The notes under the pieces are model-generated. The model made no database searches. It was not told where the DNA came from and saw only the letters and a list, made by a program, of their open reading frames with translations. A stretch of 54,820 nt of DNA, taken from the NCBI GenBank assembly GCA_958421655.1, contig CATZMG010000003.1, positions 1 through 54,820 of the forward strand, in the 5' to 3' direction. This stretch comes from an uncultured Collinsella sp. GTDB lineage: Bacteria; Actinomycetota; Coriobacteriia; Coriobacteriales; Coriobacteriaceae. Each line of letters begins with the position of its first letter. The first letter of the stretch is position 1. Both the position numbers and the translations under genes were made by a program. Shown here in pieces: positions 9,201 to 16,093 of the stretch.

Positions 9201-9880
9201 TGACCGCGCTTTCCGAGTTCCAGGATCTGGGCAGCGGCATGCGCATCGCCATGCGCGACCTGGAGATCCGCGGTGCCGGTTCGCTCATGGGCGCCGAGCA
9301 GCACGGCAACCTGTCGAGTGTGGGCTTTGACCTGTTTACGCAGATGCTGGGACAGGCCGTGGCCGAGGCACGCGGCGACGACGATGCCGGCGTGGAGGCG
9401 GCGAGCGTGGGCATCAACCTGCCGGCCGACTATTTCTTGTCCGAGGAGTACCTGCCGGCGGTGGACCAGCGCGTGCTCGTGTACCGCAAGCTCGCGGCGG
9501 CCGAGGACCTGGAGAGCATCGACGAGGTGCAGGAGGAGACCGAGGCCGCGCATGGCGAGCTGCCGTTGGCGGGACTCAACCTGTTCAACCGCGCGCGCAT
9601 TCGTATTCGCGGCGAGCGCCTGGGGCTCGAGAGCGTCACGCTCAGCGGCGGACGCATCACGTTTTTGGGCGTCGAAGCGCCCAAGAAGGTGGCCTTTGAG
9701 CTTAAGACTCGCTACGGTGCGGTGAACTTCCCCAAGAGCCGCAAGCTATCGGTGCCCTACAAGGCGGGCGCCGGCGCGGGCAGCGGCCTGGGCCGCGGCC
9801 TCGACGCCAACGACGGCACCGGCCCCGTGGCGGCCGCGCTCATGCTGCTGCAGCAGCTGGGCGCGAGCGACGACGACTAA
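6248..9880 (+). CDS. Transcription-repair coupling factor Mfd
   Basis: 1210 residues, slightly longer than the usual ~1150. Mfd displaces stalled RNA polymerase and recruits UvrA. The N-terminal ~500 residues are the UvrB-like region. The RNA-polymerase-interacting CarD-like domain begins near residue 532 (FKPGDYVVHATHGIALF). The RecG-like motor has Walker A in GDVGFGKTEVAL (Lys689) and the DEEQ box at Asp784-Gln787, followed by the conserved LSATPIPRTMQMA segment. The C-terminal TRCF domain follows (DYFLSEEYLPAVDQRVLVYR), and the last ~30 residues are a Gly/Ala-rich tail. The start is the ATG at 6248, six bases after GGAGG (6237-6241); in-frame upstream starts lack a ribosome-binding site. 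Confidence 0.97.
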   Translation: MLIHRIAAQLYTAEALQTVEAGLDSGEDVTLAVSQSGRTLMAAAQFARRPRPTVYIVSGEDAADRAARSLAAYVGLAHVCRFPERKDYPWREQAPDDAVVAQRCEALGRIVRGDNCIMVASARALLRCVPPVESHYWESTTFAVGEEIPFDEVPQRLVGMGYTNAGAADAPGLFRVHGDTVEVFPAQEKAPVRIEFFGDEIDRIRRMVSSTGQTIGNEDSIEIFSCRELALTDDAVHNMHVALYRASQDDSKLAALLEMVDARIVTPELDRFLPVMYGQTVSPLSHVSGKALVVLSEPRSLFDDCLRAYEDIEARAGEAGVDRLDGLYVRAQQLDFGSQQRLNYVSLIRAGGAVTAELKIEQPAIAGSDNRFMTRIQEVVGKRYACVFAIPDRGARESMELTFGDEGIIFEESLTAAPENAGAIGDRVRVAAADSADRAARQEAYASIRERKADALNARSLEAGAAQAAAGAAVPTISRGRVTFVDAALPQGVVVPDANLAVFSIADLNARMDANRARSRRKVDITQITFPFKPGDYVVHATHGIALFSEIVRQEVGGKERDYFLLEYADGDKLYVPLEQVDRITRYVGPDGDKPRLTRLNTADWTRATNKARKNAKKLAFDLVDLYTRRSSITGIACPPDTPEQIEMEESFPYDETRDQLEAIADIKADMEAPKPMDRLLCGDVGFGKTEVALRAAFKCVDSGRQVMVLCPTTILAQQHYETFFERFAPFGLEVEVLSRFRTPAQQKRALKAFAEGTIDVLIGTHRLLSADVNPKNLGMVIIDEEQRFGVQHKEQLKNLREQIDVLTLSATPIPRTMQMATSGVRDMSLITTPPTGRRPVIVHVGEYDPDVVSAAIRLEVGRGGQVYYVSNRVKTIDDAVARVHEAAPEARVGVAHGKMSPREVEDVMIEFATKKIDVLIATTIVESGIDNATANTLIIEDSQRLGLAQLYQLKGRVGRSATQAYAYFMFPGELPLTEEATARLTALSEFQDLGSGMRIAMRDLEIRGAGSLMGAEQHGNLSSVGFDLFTQMLGQAVAEARGDDDAGVEAASVGINLPADYFLSEEYLPAVDQRVLVYRKLAAAEDLESIDEVQEETEAAHGELPLAGLNLFNRARIRIRGERLGLESVTLSGGRITFLGVEAPKKVAFELKTRYGAVNFPKSRKLSVPYKAGAGAGSGLGRGLDANDGTGPVAAALMLLQQLGASDDD

Positions 9881-9930
9881 CGGGTCGACGCTGCAAACGC
9901 CCCATTTGGGCAATCTGGTTCCATCGAAAG
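9881..9930 (+). repeat. Dispersed intergenic repeat, family A (tail only)
   Basis: Directly after the mfd stop comes CGGGTCGACGCTGCAAACG, then TTTGGGCAATCTGG. The same GACGCTGC...GGCAATCTG pattern recurs at 14498-14540 and 23034-23085, and in weaker form at 47166-47194. This copy lacks the GC-rich hairpin that precedes the others. Its role is unknown; it sits between mfd and a membrane phosphatase gene. Confidence 0.55.
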
Positions 9931-9936
9931 GAAAGC

Positions 9937-10800
9937 ATGTTCGGATACATCTATAAGAAAGATGTCGCCATTATCGCGGTTGTCCTGTGCCTTTGTCTGG
10001 GCGTGGGCAGCTTCTTTGATTATCAAATCTCGAGTGCGCTGTTCAACATCGGCAGCATGTACGGTCGCTTTGTCGAGGCGGCCGGTGAGCTGCCGTTCGA
10101 GCTGACGGCGAGCATCGCGGGCGTTATGCTCGTGCGCTCGGCCCGCCCCGATTCCAAGGCGAGCAAGTGGCTCGCCGCGCTGGGCGTTTTGATCAACGTG
10201 GGTCTGGTCGGCTACGAGATTATCGGATCGCTGCGCGTCGGCGGCAAGCTTATTGCGTTTCAGCTGATTCTGACGTTTGCGTTGGTCATCGCAGCCAACT
10301 TCATCGCCTACCGCCTCACGCGCACGACCGAGCCGAACGAGCTTACGCGCTGGGCGTTGATGGTGCTTGCCGTGTGGGTCGCTCAGGCTATCGTCCTCAA
10401 CGTGATTGTTAAGCCGTTATGGTCGCGCCCGCGCATGCGCGTGATCGAGGTGACGCCGGGGCTCAATTTTCAGCCGTGGTGGGTGATCGGCAATCCTGAC
10501 AAGTGGACCTATATCGCCGCCGGCGTGATCAAGGACGGGTTCAAGTCGTTTGCGAGCGGACACACGGCGCATGCGGCGATCGGCCTTATGCTCGCCGGGC
10601 TTCCCGCGGCAGCCTTTAAGGAAAAACCTTCGCGTCGCCGCGTGATCTTTTGGGCGGCGGTTGTTGTTGCGGCGTTCGTCGCCTTTGGGCGCATCGTGAT
10701 TGGAGCACACTTTTTGAGCGACGTGAGCTGCGGTTTTGCCCTGGTACTGGCACTTGAGTGCCTTGCCGCGCGCATCGCCTATCCCAACGGCGTACAATAG
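9937..10800 (+). CDS. PAP2-superfamily membrane phosphatase
   Basis: 287 residues with about six to seven hydrophobic segments. The phosphatidic-acid-phosphatase motifs are present: a KPLWSRPR variant of the first motif near residue 157, SFASGHTAHA (SGH) near 204, and GRIVIGAHFLSD (R-x5-H-x3-D) near 250, which carries the catalytic histidine pair with the SGH motif. Family members dephosphorylate undecaprenyl pyrophosphate or other lipid phosphates at the membrane; the substrate here is open. The start is the ATG at 9937 after GAAAGGAAAGC. The next gene begins 45 bases on with no terminator, so the two may be cotranscribed. Confidence 0.85.
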   Translation: MFGYIYKKDVAIIAVVLCLCLGVGSFFDYQISSALFNIGSMYGRFVEAAGELPFELTASIAGVMLVRSARPDSKASKWLAALGVLINVGLVGYEIIGSLRVGGKLIAFQLILTFALVIAANFIAYRLTRTTEPNELTRWALMVLAVWVAQAIVLNVIVKPLWSRPRMRVIEVTPGLNFQPWWVIGNPDKWTYIAAGVIKDGFKSFASGHTAHAAIGLMLAGLPAAAFKEKPSRRRVIFWAAVVVAAFVAFGRIVIGAHFLSDVSCGFALVLALECLAARIAYPNGVQ

Positions 10801-10845
10801 CCCCGTTTGAATCATCTGGCCGATACCCGGTAAGAGAGGATTGCC

Positions 10846-11871
10846 ATGCTCGCGTTTAACAACGATTATTCCCACGGCGCACATCCGGCAGTACTGCAGG
10901 CGCTCGTCGACACCAATATGGAGCCGCAGCCCGGCTACGGTACCGATGCGCACACCGAGCGTGCCAAGCAGCTTATCCGCGAGGCCTGTCAGGCTCCCGA
11001 TGCCGACGTGTTTTTTCTGGTGGGCGGCACGCAGGCCAACGCGACGGTGATCGACATGCTGCTCGCGCCGTACGAGGGCGTCGTTGCTGCCGAGACCGGC
11101 CACGTCGCCTGCCACGAGGCGGGCGCCATCGAGTTTGGCGGTCACAAGGTGCTCACCATTCCCGGATACGAGGGCAAGATGCACGCCGAGGACCTCGAGA
11201 ACTATATCCAGGTGTTCTACGAAAACGAGAGCTACGAGCACACGGTGTTTCCGGGTGCCGTGTACGTGAGTCTATCGACCGAGTACGGCACGCTGTACTC
11301 CAAGGCCGAGCTCGCGGCGATTCACGCAGTGTGCCAGAAGCGCGAGATTCCGCTGTTTGTGGATGGCGCCCGCCTGGCCTATGCGCTGGCGGCCGATGAG
11401 TGCGACATTACCCTGCCCGAGCTGGCGCAGCTATGCGACGTGTTCTACATCGGCGGCACCAAGTGCGGCGCTCTGTGCGGCGAGGCCGTGGTGTTTTGCG
11501 GCATGCACGCCCCGGCGCATCCCATTCCGCGTATTAAGCAGCACGGCGCGCTGTTGGCCAAGGGCCGCCTCACGGGCGTGCAGTTTGAGGCGCTCTTTAC
11601 CGACGGCCTGTATTTTGAGATTGGTCGCCAGGCGATCGAAACCGCGCAGGCGCTTCGTCGCGTGCTGCACGAGCACGGCTACCGGTTCTTCTTGGAGACG
11701 CCCACAAACCAGCAGTTTGTGATTCTGCCCAACGAGGACATGGCCCGCATTCGCGAGCATGCCTCGGTCGAGTACTGGGAAAAGTACGATGAGACCCACA
11801 CGGTGGTGCGCTTTTGCACCAGCTGGGCCACGACGCAGGAGGACATCGACGCGTTGGCGGCTGTCCTGTAG
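10846..11871 (+). CDS. Low-specificity L-threonine aldolase-like PLP enzyme
   Basis: 341 residues, typical for the beta-eliminating lyase/threonine aldolase family of fold-type I PLP enzymes. Recognisable segments are FNNDYSHGAHPAVLQAL, the glycine loop GGTQAN, FVDGARLAYAL (which binds the pyridine nitrogen) and YIGGTKCG with the PLP-forming lysine Lys206. The expected reaction is cleavage of L-threonine or L-allo-threonine to glycine and acetaldehyde; related enzymes accept other beta-hydroxy amino acids. The ribosome-binding site is AAGAGAGGA before the ATG. A strong terminator follows. Confidence 0.85.
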   Translation: MLAFNNDYSHGAHPAVLQALVDTNMEPQPGYGTDAHTERAKQLIREACQAPDADVFFLVGGTQANATVIDMLLAPYEGVVAAETGHVACHEAGAIEFGGHKVLTIPGYEGKMHAEDLENYIQVFYENESYEHTVFPGAVYVSLSTEYGTLYSKAELAAIHAVCQKREIPLFVDGARLAYALAADECDITLPELAQLCDVFYIGGTKCGALCGEAVVFCGMHAPAHPIPRIKQHGALLAKGRLTGVQFEALFTDGLYFEIGRQAIETAQALRRVLHEHGYRFFLETPTNQQFVILPNEDMARIREHASVEYWEKYDETHTVVRFCTSWATTQEDIDALAAVL

Positions 11872-11889
11872 CCTGATGTAATGACGAGG

Positions 11890-11932
11890 GGCCGCCTTGC
11901 GCTTGGTTTGGCGCAGGGCGGCCTTTGCTTTT
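11890..11932 (+). terminator. Rho-independent terminator
   Basis: GGCCGCC (11890-11896) pairs with GGCGGCC (11917-11923), and TGCGC with GCGCA inside it, around an 8-base loop. The tail is TTTGCTTTT. It ends the PAP2/aldolase transcript. Confidence 0.85.
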
Positions 11933-11948
11933 GAGAGAGAAGGGTTGT

Positions 11949-12539
11949 ATGACCGAGATGTCCGAGCCGACGATTCGCCTGGCGACGCCCGATGATGCGC
12001 CGGCGTTGCTTGCCATCTATGAGCCGTATGTGCGCCAGACGGCGATTACCTGCGAATACGAGGTGCCGAGCGTTGAGGAGTTCGCCGGGCGCATCGAGCG
12101 CACGCTCAAGCGCTATCCGTATCTGGTGATGGAGCTGGACGGGTGTCCGGTAGGTTATGCCTATGTGAGTCCGCTTAACAGCCGCGAGGCCTATGACTGG
12201 TCGGTCGAGACGTCGATCTACCTGGCGCGCGACGTGCGCCACGGCGGGCTGGGCCGCAAGCTGCACGATGCGCTCAAGCAGTGCCTGATCGCGATGGGCA
12301 TCACCAACATGTGCGCGCTCATTGCCGTGCCGCACGACAAGGACGATGAGTACCTGACGCACAACAGCCAGGATTTCCATGCCCATATGGGATATCGCCT
12401 GGTGGGCGCCTTCGATCGCTGCGCCCAAAAGTTCGGTCGCTGGTACGATATGTGTTGGATGGAGTTGGTCCTAGCCGAGCGCGTTCCCAACCAACCCAAA
12501 CCAACCTGGTTCCCCGACCTCTCCAAACCTACCATTTAG
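11949..12539 (+). CDS. GNAT N-acetyltransferase, phosphinothricin-acetyltransferase-like
   Basis: 196 residues. The fold-specific segments are IRLATPDDAPALLAIYEPYV at the N-terminus, VGYAYVSPL and VETSIYLARDVRHGGLGRKL. The last contains the R/Q-x-x-G-x-G/A-type acetyl-CoA pyrophosphate loop in the form RHGGLGRKL. The family acetylates small amines, including phosphinothricin, methionine sulfone or aminoacyl groups; the substrate is unknown. The start is the ATG at 11949 after AGAAGGG. Oddly, the last six codons (LSKPTI) and the stop lie inside a dispersed family-C repeat, so the natural C-terminus has been replaced by repeat sequence. It converges on the gntR gene at 12547. Confidence 0.85.
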   Translation: MTEMSEPTIRLATPDDAPALLAIYEPYVRQTAITCEYEVPSVEEFAGRIERTLKRYPYLVMELDGCPVGYAYVSPLNSREAYDWSVETSIYLARDVRHGGLGRKLHDALKQCLIAMGITNMCALIAVPHDKDDEYLTHNSQDFHAHMGYRLVGAFDRCAQKFGRWYDMCWMELVLAERVPNQPKPTWFPDLSKPTI

Positions 12540-12550
12540 GGACAGGTTAG
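12519..12550 (-). repeat. Dispersed repeat family C, partial copy
   Basis: AAACCTACCATTTAGGGACA and flanks match, in the reverse orientation, the full copies at 19977, 22111 and 30073. The copy encodes the last codons and stop of the acetyltransferase gene and reaches the last codon of the convergent gntR gene. Confidence 0.65.
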
Positions 12551-13269
12551 CCGATGGGCTCGGTGTATTTGGCGCGGTCGGTTCGTTGGATGCGCTTGGA
12601 GACATGGAGTGGGCGGCCGTCGGTGTCGTAGACGTAGTCGGTGATCAGAATCAGCGCCTGCCCGCGCTCGACGTTGAGCAAAAACGCCTCGTTTTGCGAG
12701 GCATAGCACACCTCAAAGGTCTTATGCCCCTGTGCCGGTGCGCGATGGAACTCCTGTCGCAGCGTGGCGTAGAGCGAACCGTTGATATCGCGATCGATGA
12801 GCGTCTCGAAGCTTGGCGGCAGGTGGGTGGTCTCCAGGCACAGTGGCGCATCGTCCAGATAACGCAGACGGACAAGTTTGACGAGCTTGCTGCCCACGGC
12901 GGCATCAAAGAACTTAGCTATGCTGCCGCCCGCCTTGGTAAAGCCCGAGTCCACGGTGCGCGTGGTGGGCTTCATGCCCTGGCCTTCGACCTGCTTGGTA
13001 TAGCTCGAAAACACCAGGTTGTTCTCGTGGAGCGCGGGCGTGTCGGCCACAAAGGCACCACGTCCGCGCTCGGTGCGAACCAGGCCCTCATCAACGAGCA
13101 CCTTAAGGGCATGGCGCACGGTGCTGCGCGACAGCCCCGATTCGTCCATGAGTTCCATCTCGGACGGCAGCTTGTCTCCGCGCGCGTAGGTGCCGCCGGC
13201 GATGCGGTCGCGCAGCATGCCCGCCAAGCGCTCGTATTGGCTCAGTTTCTTTTTAGATGAGACGCTCAT
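12547..13269 (-). CDS. GntR/HutC-family transcriptional regulator (GntR1)
   Basis: 240 residues. The N-terminal winged helix-turn-helix (YERLAGMLRDRIAGGTYARG, KLPSEMELMDESGLSRSTVR, GRGAFVADTP, residues ~12-77) is followed by a HutC/UTRA effector-binding domain (~95-235), the class that senses sugar phosphates and other small metabolites. The gene is divergent from the SIS deglycase gene at 13475 across a 205-base spacer holding two copies of TAACTTGTATGCC. It is therefore probably the local repressor of that gene and of itself, released by an Amadori or sugar-phosphate intermediate. The effector is inferred. Confidence 0.88.
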   Translation of the reverse strand: MSVSSKKKLSQYERLAGMLRDRIAGGTYARGDKLPSEMELMDESGLSRSTVRHALKVLVDEGLVRTERGRGAFVADTPALHENNLVFSSYTKQVEGQGMKPTTRTVDSGFTKAGGSIAKFFDAAVGSKLVKLVRLRYLDDAPLCLETTHLPPSFETLIDRDINGSLYATLRQEFHRAPAQGHKTFEVCYASQNEAFLLNVERGQALILITDYVYDTDGRPLHVSKRIQRTDRAKYTEPIG

Positions 13270-13285
13270 ATTGCTAACCTATATC

Positions 13286-13437
13286 TAACTTGTATGCCTA
13301 ATTAAGCAAGCATGTATTCAACACAAGAACAAAACTGCTGGTAACGAACAATCGAAAACCTTACCAGCAAAATTTCTAAGACAAATATAGCATACAACTA
13401 GTCGACATAACCAAAACATGTATGTAACTTGTATGCC
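13286..13437. promoter_or_regulatory. Divergent control region with repeated 13-mer TAACTTGTATGCC
   Basis: TAACTTGTATGCC occurs at 13286-13298 and again at 13425-13437. A reverse-orientation core GCATACAA sits at 13390-13397. The first copy lies 17 bases upstream of the gntR1 start and the second 37 bases upstream of the deglycase start, so one repressor could control both directions. The whole spacer is AT-rich relative to its surroundings. These are candidate GntR1 operators. Confidence 0.65.
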
Positions 13438-13474
13438 ATCGAGAGCATCAAACGAGAAGAAAGGCTGATGCACG

Positions 13475-14467
13475 ATGACTACCCAGGAACAGGTTAAGGA
13501 TGTCGTCTCCCAGGTTTTGGCTGACAAGGCAGACAAGGGCGGCATCAAGCGCGTCGTGTGGATTGGCGCTGGCGGATCCAACGGCGGCAACTATCCTGCC
13601 CAGTACTTTATGGAGCACGAGGCCACGCAGGTCGTGAGCTCCAGCTACACCAGCAACGAGTTCGTGCACGCCACCCCGGCCTACGTCAACGAGAACACCC
13701 TGGCCGTCGTCGTGTCCATGCGCGGCACCAAGGAGACCATCGTCGCCGCCCAGGTCGCCAAGGACCACGGCGCCAGCACCATCGCCATCTATGTTGACGA
13801 GTCCGGCCTCACCGAGGTCTGCGACTACAAGATCCAGTACGACAGCTTGGCCGTCGACGAGTCCTGCATGGGCCGCACCAACTCCGCCGTCGTGACCATG
13901 ATCGCCATGGAGCTCACGCAGCAGACCGAGGGCTATGCCGAGTACGAGACCGCTATGGCCGCCTTCGACTTGGTCGACCCCATCTATCGCAAGGCCGTCG
14001 AGTACACCCGTCCGCTCGCTGCCAAGTGGGCCGAGCAGAACGCCGACAAGCCCTGCATCAACGTCATGGCCCAGGGCCCGCTCTTTGGTGCCGCCTACGT
14101 CTTTAGCATCTGCAACGTGCAGGAGATGCTGCAGATCGACTCCTGCACCATCAACACCTGTGACTTCTTCCATGGCCCCTTCGAGATCCTGGACAAGCGC
14201 ACCTCGCTGTTCCAGCTCATCAGCGTCGGCCGCAGCCGCTGCAACGACGAGCGCGGCATCCGCTTCGTCAACCAGTACGGTGGCGAGCGCGTCTATCAGC
14301 TCGACGCCAAGGAGCTCGGCCTCAACGACATCAAGGACAGCGTGAGCGAGTACTTCAACCACCTGATCTTTGCCCCGATCCTCAACAACGTGTATATGCG
14401 CGCGCTCTCTGCCGTCACCCACAAGGACTACATGACGCGCCGCTACATGTGGAAGCTTGACTACTAA
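13475..14467 (+). CDS. SIS-domain sugar-phosphate deglycase, FrlB/GfrF-like (SIS1)
   Basis: 330 residues with two SIS folds. The phosphosugar-binding loop is VVWIGAGGSNGG near residue 27, and SMRGTKET is the second loop near 81. The family-wide EM...HGPFE region is present with Glu217 and His233 sixteen residues apart, the spacing of the Glu/His pair assigned as catalytic in FraB. The residues before the histidine differ from the two paralogues in this window: CDFFHGPFE instead of GEYFHGPFE. The C-terminus (RRYMWKLDY) matches that of the paralogue at 18893. The expected reaction is cleavage of a 6-phosphorylated Amadori or Heyns compound to hexose 6-phosphate plus amine. It is controlled from the gntR1 intergenic region. 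Confidence 0.85.
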   Translation: MTTQEQVKDVVSQVLADKADKGGIKRVVWIGAGGSNGGNYPAQYFMEHEATQVVSSSYTSNEFVHATPAYVNENTLAVVVSMRGTKETIVAAQVAKDHGASTIAIYVDESGLTEVCDYKIQYDSLAVDESCMGRTNSAVVTMIAMELTQQTEGYAEYETAMAAFDLVDPIYRKAVEYTRPLAAKWAEQNADKPCINVMAQGPLFGAAYVFSICNVQEMLQIDSCTINTCDFFHGPFEILDKRTSLFQLISVGRSRCNDERGIRFVNQYGGERVYQLDAKELGLNDIKDSVSEYFNHLIFAPILNNVYMRALSAVTHKDYMTRRYMWKLDY

Positions 14468-14469
14468 GA

Positions 14470-14497
14470 GTTACGCGGTTTTACCAAACCGCGTAAC
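14470..14497 (+). terminator. Perfect 12-bp hairpin after SIS1 (repeat family A head)
   Basis: GTTACGCGGTTT (14470-14481), a TACC loop and AAACCGCGTAAC (14486-14497) form a perfect hairpin two bases after the stop codon. The same 28 bases recur exactly at 22968-22995 after gntR2. There is no U-tract, so it is either a weak terminator or an mRNA-stabilising REP-like element. Confidence 0.6.
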
Positions 14498-14580
14498 GGG
14501 CCGACGCTGCGCGGGCCGCATTTGGACAATCTGACGTTCAACTTCAAGGGCGCGACCAGAAGGTCAGCGCCCTTTCGTTT
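14498..14580 (+). repeat. Dispersed intergenic repeat, family A (tail)
   Basis: GGCCGACGCTGC, then CATTTGGACAATCTGACG, TTCAACTTC and GCGACCAGAAGGTCAGCGCC. The corresponding segments at 23034-23120 have the same order and spacing: GACGCTGC, GGCAATCTG, TTCAACTTC, GACCAGAAGGTCAATGCCGCC. The block contains the small palindrome GACCAGAAGGTC. Confidence 0.7.
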
Positions 14581-14639
14581 CACGTCACCTTGTCTCAAAT
14601 GCGACCCGCTCGCTGATTTATGCTCAACCAGCGGCGCTT

Positions 14640-14719
14640 TAGTCGTTGGGGACGTACTTAAACGACTAGGCATTCAGGAACGTCCCCAACGACAGTTCAT
14701 TTAAGAACATCCCCAATGA
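14640..14719. repeat. Dispersed repeat family B cluster (TTGGGGACG palindromes)
   Basis: TAGTCGTT (14640-14647) is mirrored by AACGACTA (14661-14668). The overlapping GTCGTTGGGGACGT (14642-14655) is mirrored by ACGTCCCCAACGAC (14680-14693), so two mutually exclusive hairpins are possible. A further inverted copy, TTAAGAACATCCCCAATGA, follows to 14719. Related units lie at 23191-23266 and 43839-43867. Repeats of this type often accompany REP-associated transposases; none is in the window. The remainder of the 14468-14828 spacer holds no gene. Confidence 0.7.
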
Positions 14720-14772
14720 GTATGCTGGGAAGCAGATTTTTCCGTTCGGCGATTTGTGTCTTGAAAAATGTA

Positions 14773-14789
14773 TATAACGACTATAACGT
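14773..14789. promoter_or_regulatory. Candidate GntR2 operator before the DMT transporter
   Basis: TATAACG at 14773-14779 and TATAACGT at 14782-14789 are tandem, nine bases apart. The reverse complement ACGTTATA occurs in the PTS promoter region (16058-16065) and in the gntR2 promoter region (22198-22205). A shared regulator is inferred. Confidence 0.5.
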
Positions 14790-14828
14790 AGTGTGAAACA
14801 TATTGGAAACAATACCGAGGAGGCTGCG

Positions 14829-15911
14829 TTGAAGAAAAGCAATCTGGGCTATGTGCTGGTGCTGGTCGCCGCGCTTATGTGGGGCAGCATCGGAATCTTT
14901 GTAAACGGCATCTCGGCCATGGGCGTTTCGTCCCAGAGCATGGCTGCCTTTCGCTTGTTGGTCGGAGCGCTTATCTTGGCGCCGGTCCTGATGTTTATGG
15001 GCTGCCGTCCGGGTGAGGGGTCTACTGTGGCTCAGGGTCCGCTGGTCCTGTTCAAGGCAAGCCCTAAAGAGCTCGTCCCCTGTGCGCTTGTCGGTATCGT
15101 CGGTCTGGCCGCCGCCAACACCTGCTATTACGAGTGCATGGGCGAGGTGGGCATGTCAACGGCCTCGGTGCTGCTCTACACCTCGCCGGTGTTTGGCGTC
15201 ATACTCGGCCGAGTGCTTTATCGCGAGGACGTGACCTCCAACAAACTCGTCGCCATCGTCTTTAACATTGTGGGTTGTGTGCTCGCGGTGACGAGCGGTG
15301 ACCTGTCTGGTTTCCATTTCTCGGCTTGGGGCGTCGCGTCGGGTGTGATCGCCGGACTTTGTGGTGCGCTGCTGGCGGTGTTTAGCCGTATGGCTACCAA
15401 GACACTCCATCCACTGGCCGTAACGTTTTGGGGTTTTGTCTTTGGCGGATGCTTTATGGCGGTGCTTTCGGCTCCGTGGTCCGATGTAGCCGCGGCAATG
15501 TCCCCGCAGCTCATTCTGCTGTTCGCAGGCTTTGGCTTTATTCCGACGGCTCTTGCGTACATCTTCTATATGCAGGGCCTTTCGATGGATCTTGAGACAT
15601 CGAAGGTGCCGGTCGTGGCTTCGTTCGAAACCGTGGCGACCGTTTTGGTCGGTATTGGCATCTACGCCGAGCCCGCCGGCGCGATCAAAGTCCTGGGCAT
15701 TGTGCTGGTGCTCGCGTCCATCCTGATCATGAACACCGACTTCTCCAAGCTGCGCAACAGCGTCATTGCCAAACGTATTGTCGAGAGCATGACCTTTAAG
15801 CCCAACGCGTGGTGGACCGAAAAATCTCAGGATATGGATCTGTTCCGCGAGCGCACGGGCATCGCGCTGGAGCCCACCGTGCAGGAAAGCCCCTGGTACT
15901 TCGTGCGATAG
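14829..15911 (+). CDS. DMT-superfamily (EamA) transporter
   Basis: 360 residues, two EamA repeats with about ten hydrophobic segments. Typical segments are LVAALMWGSIGIFVNGISAM, LVGIVGLAAANTCYYECMGE and YIFYMQGLSMDLETSKVPVV. The start is the TTG at 14829, five bases after GAGGAGG (14817-14823); an in-frame GTG at 14793 has no ribosome-binding site. A cytosolic C-terminal tail of ~40 residues (from about 320) is longer than usual. The gene lies between the deglycase and the PTS genes and carries the same operator-like motif as the PTS promoter. It may import or export a substrate or a released amine or amino acid of the pathway; the direction and substrate are not visible. Confidence 0.8.
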   Translation: MKKSNLGYVLVLVAALMWGSIGIFVNGISAMGVSSQSMAAFRLLVGALILAPVLMFMGCRPGEGSTVAQGPLVLFKASPKELVPCALVGIVGLAAANTCYYECMGEVGMSTASVLLYTSPVFGVILGRVLYREDVTSNKLVAIVFNIVGCVLAVTSGDLSGFHFSAWGVASGVIAGLCGALLAVFSRMATKTLHPLAVTFWGFVFGGCFMAVLSAPWSDVAAAMSPQLILLFAGFGFIPTALAYIFYMQGLSMDLETSKVPVVASFETVATVLVGIGIYAEPAGAIKVLGIVLVLASILIMNTDFSKLRNSVIAKRIVESMTFKPNAWWTEKSQDMDLFRERTGIALEPTVQESPWYFVR

Positions 15912-15995
15912 GGGATTGCGCGCAGGGTCTGACCTGGGGTTATCCAGCCAGCGCCGGCCTACCCGGCCCAACGTTTCAAGTACGTTAAACCCGTC

Positions 15996-16065
15996 AACGG
16001 TCGATTTTCACCCGCGAACGGTCTTTATACTAATTAGCAATATAAGCAACGTATAAGACGTTATA
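15996..16065 (+). promoter_or_regulatory. PTS operon promoter and operator region
   Basis: TATACT at 16026-16031 is a plausible -10. Upstream, AACGGTC is repeated at 15996-16002 and 16017-16023, exactly 21 bases (two helical turns) apart, which suggests an activator or repressor dimer site. Downstream of the expected transcription start, ACGTTATA (16058-16065) matches the motif found before the DMT transporter and gntR2. The ribosome-binding site AAGGAGGAGG and the EIIAB start follow. The -35 is weak. Confidence 0.5.
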
Positions 16066-16093
16066 ATGACCATAACGAAAAGGAGGAGGCAAG

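Noticed and set aside
6032..9553. A 1173-codon open frame on the minus strand
   Set aside because: It is antisense to mfd, whose protein shows all expected motifs. The mirror frame stays open because of high GC and codon bias, and its product is a low-complexity His/Arg/Leu/Gly string.
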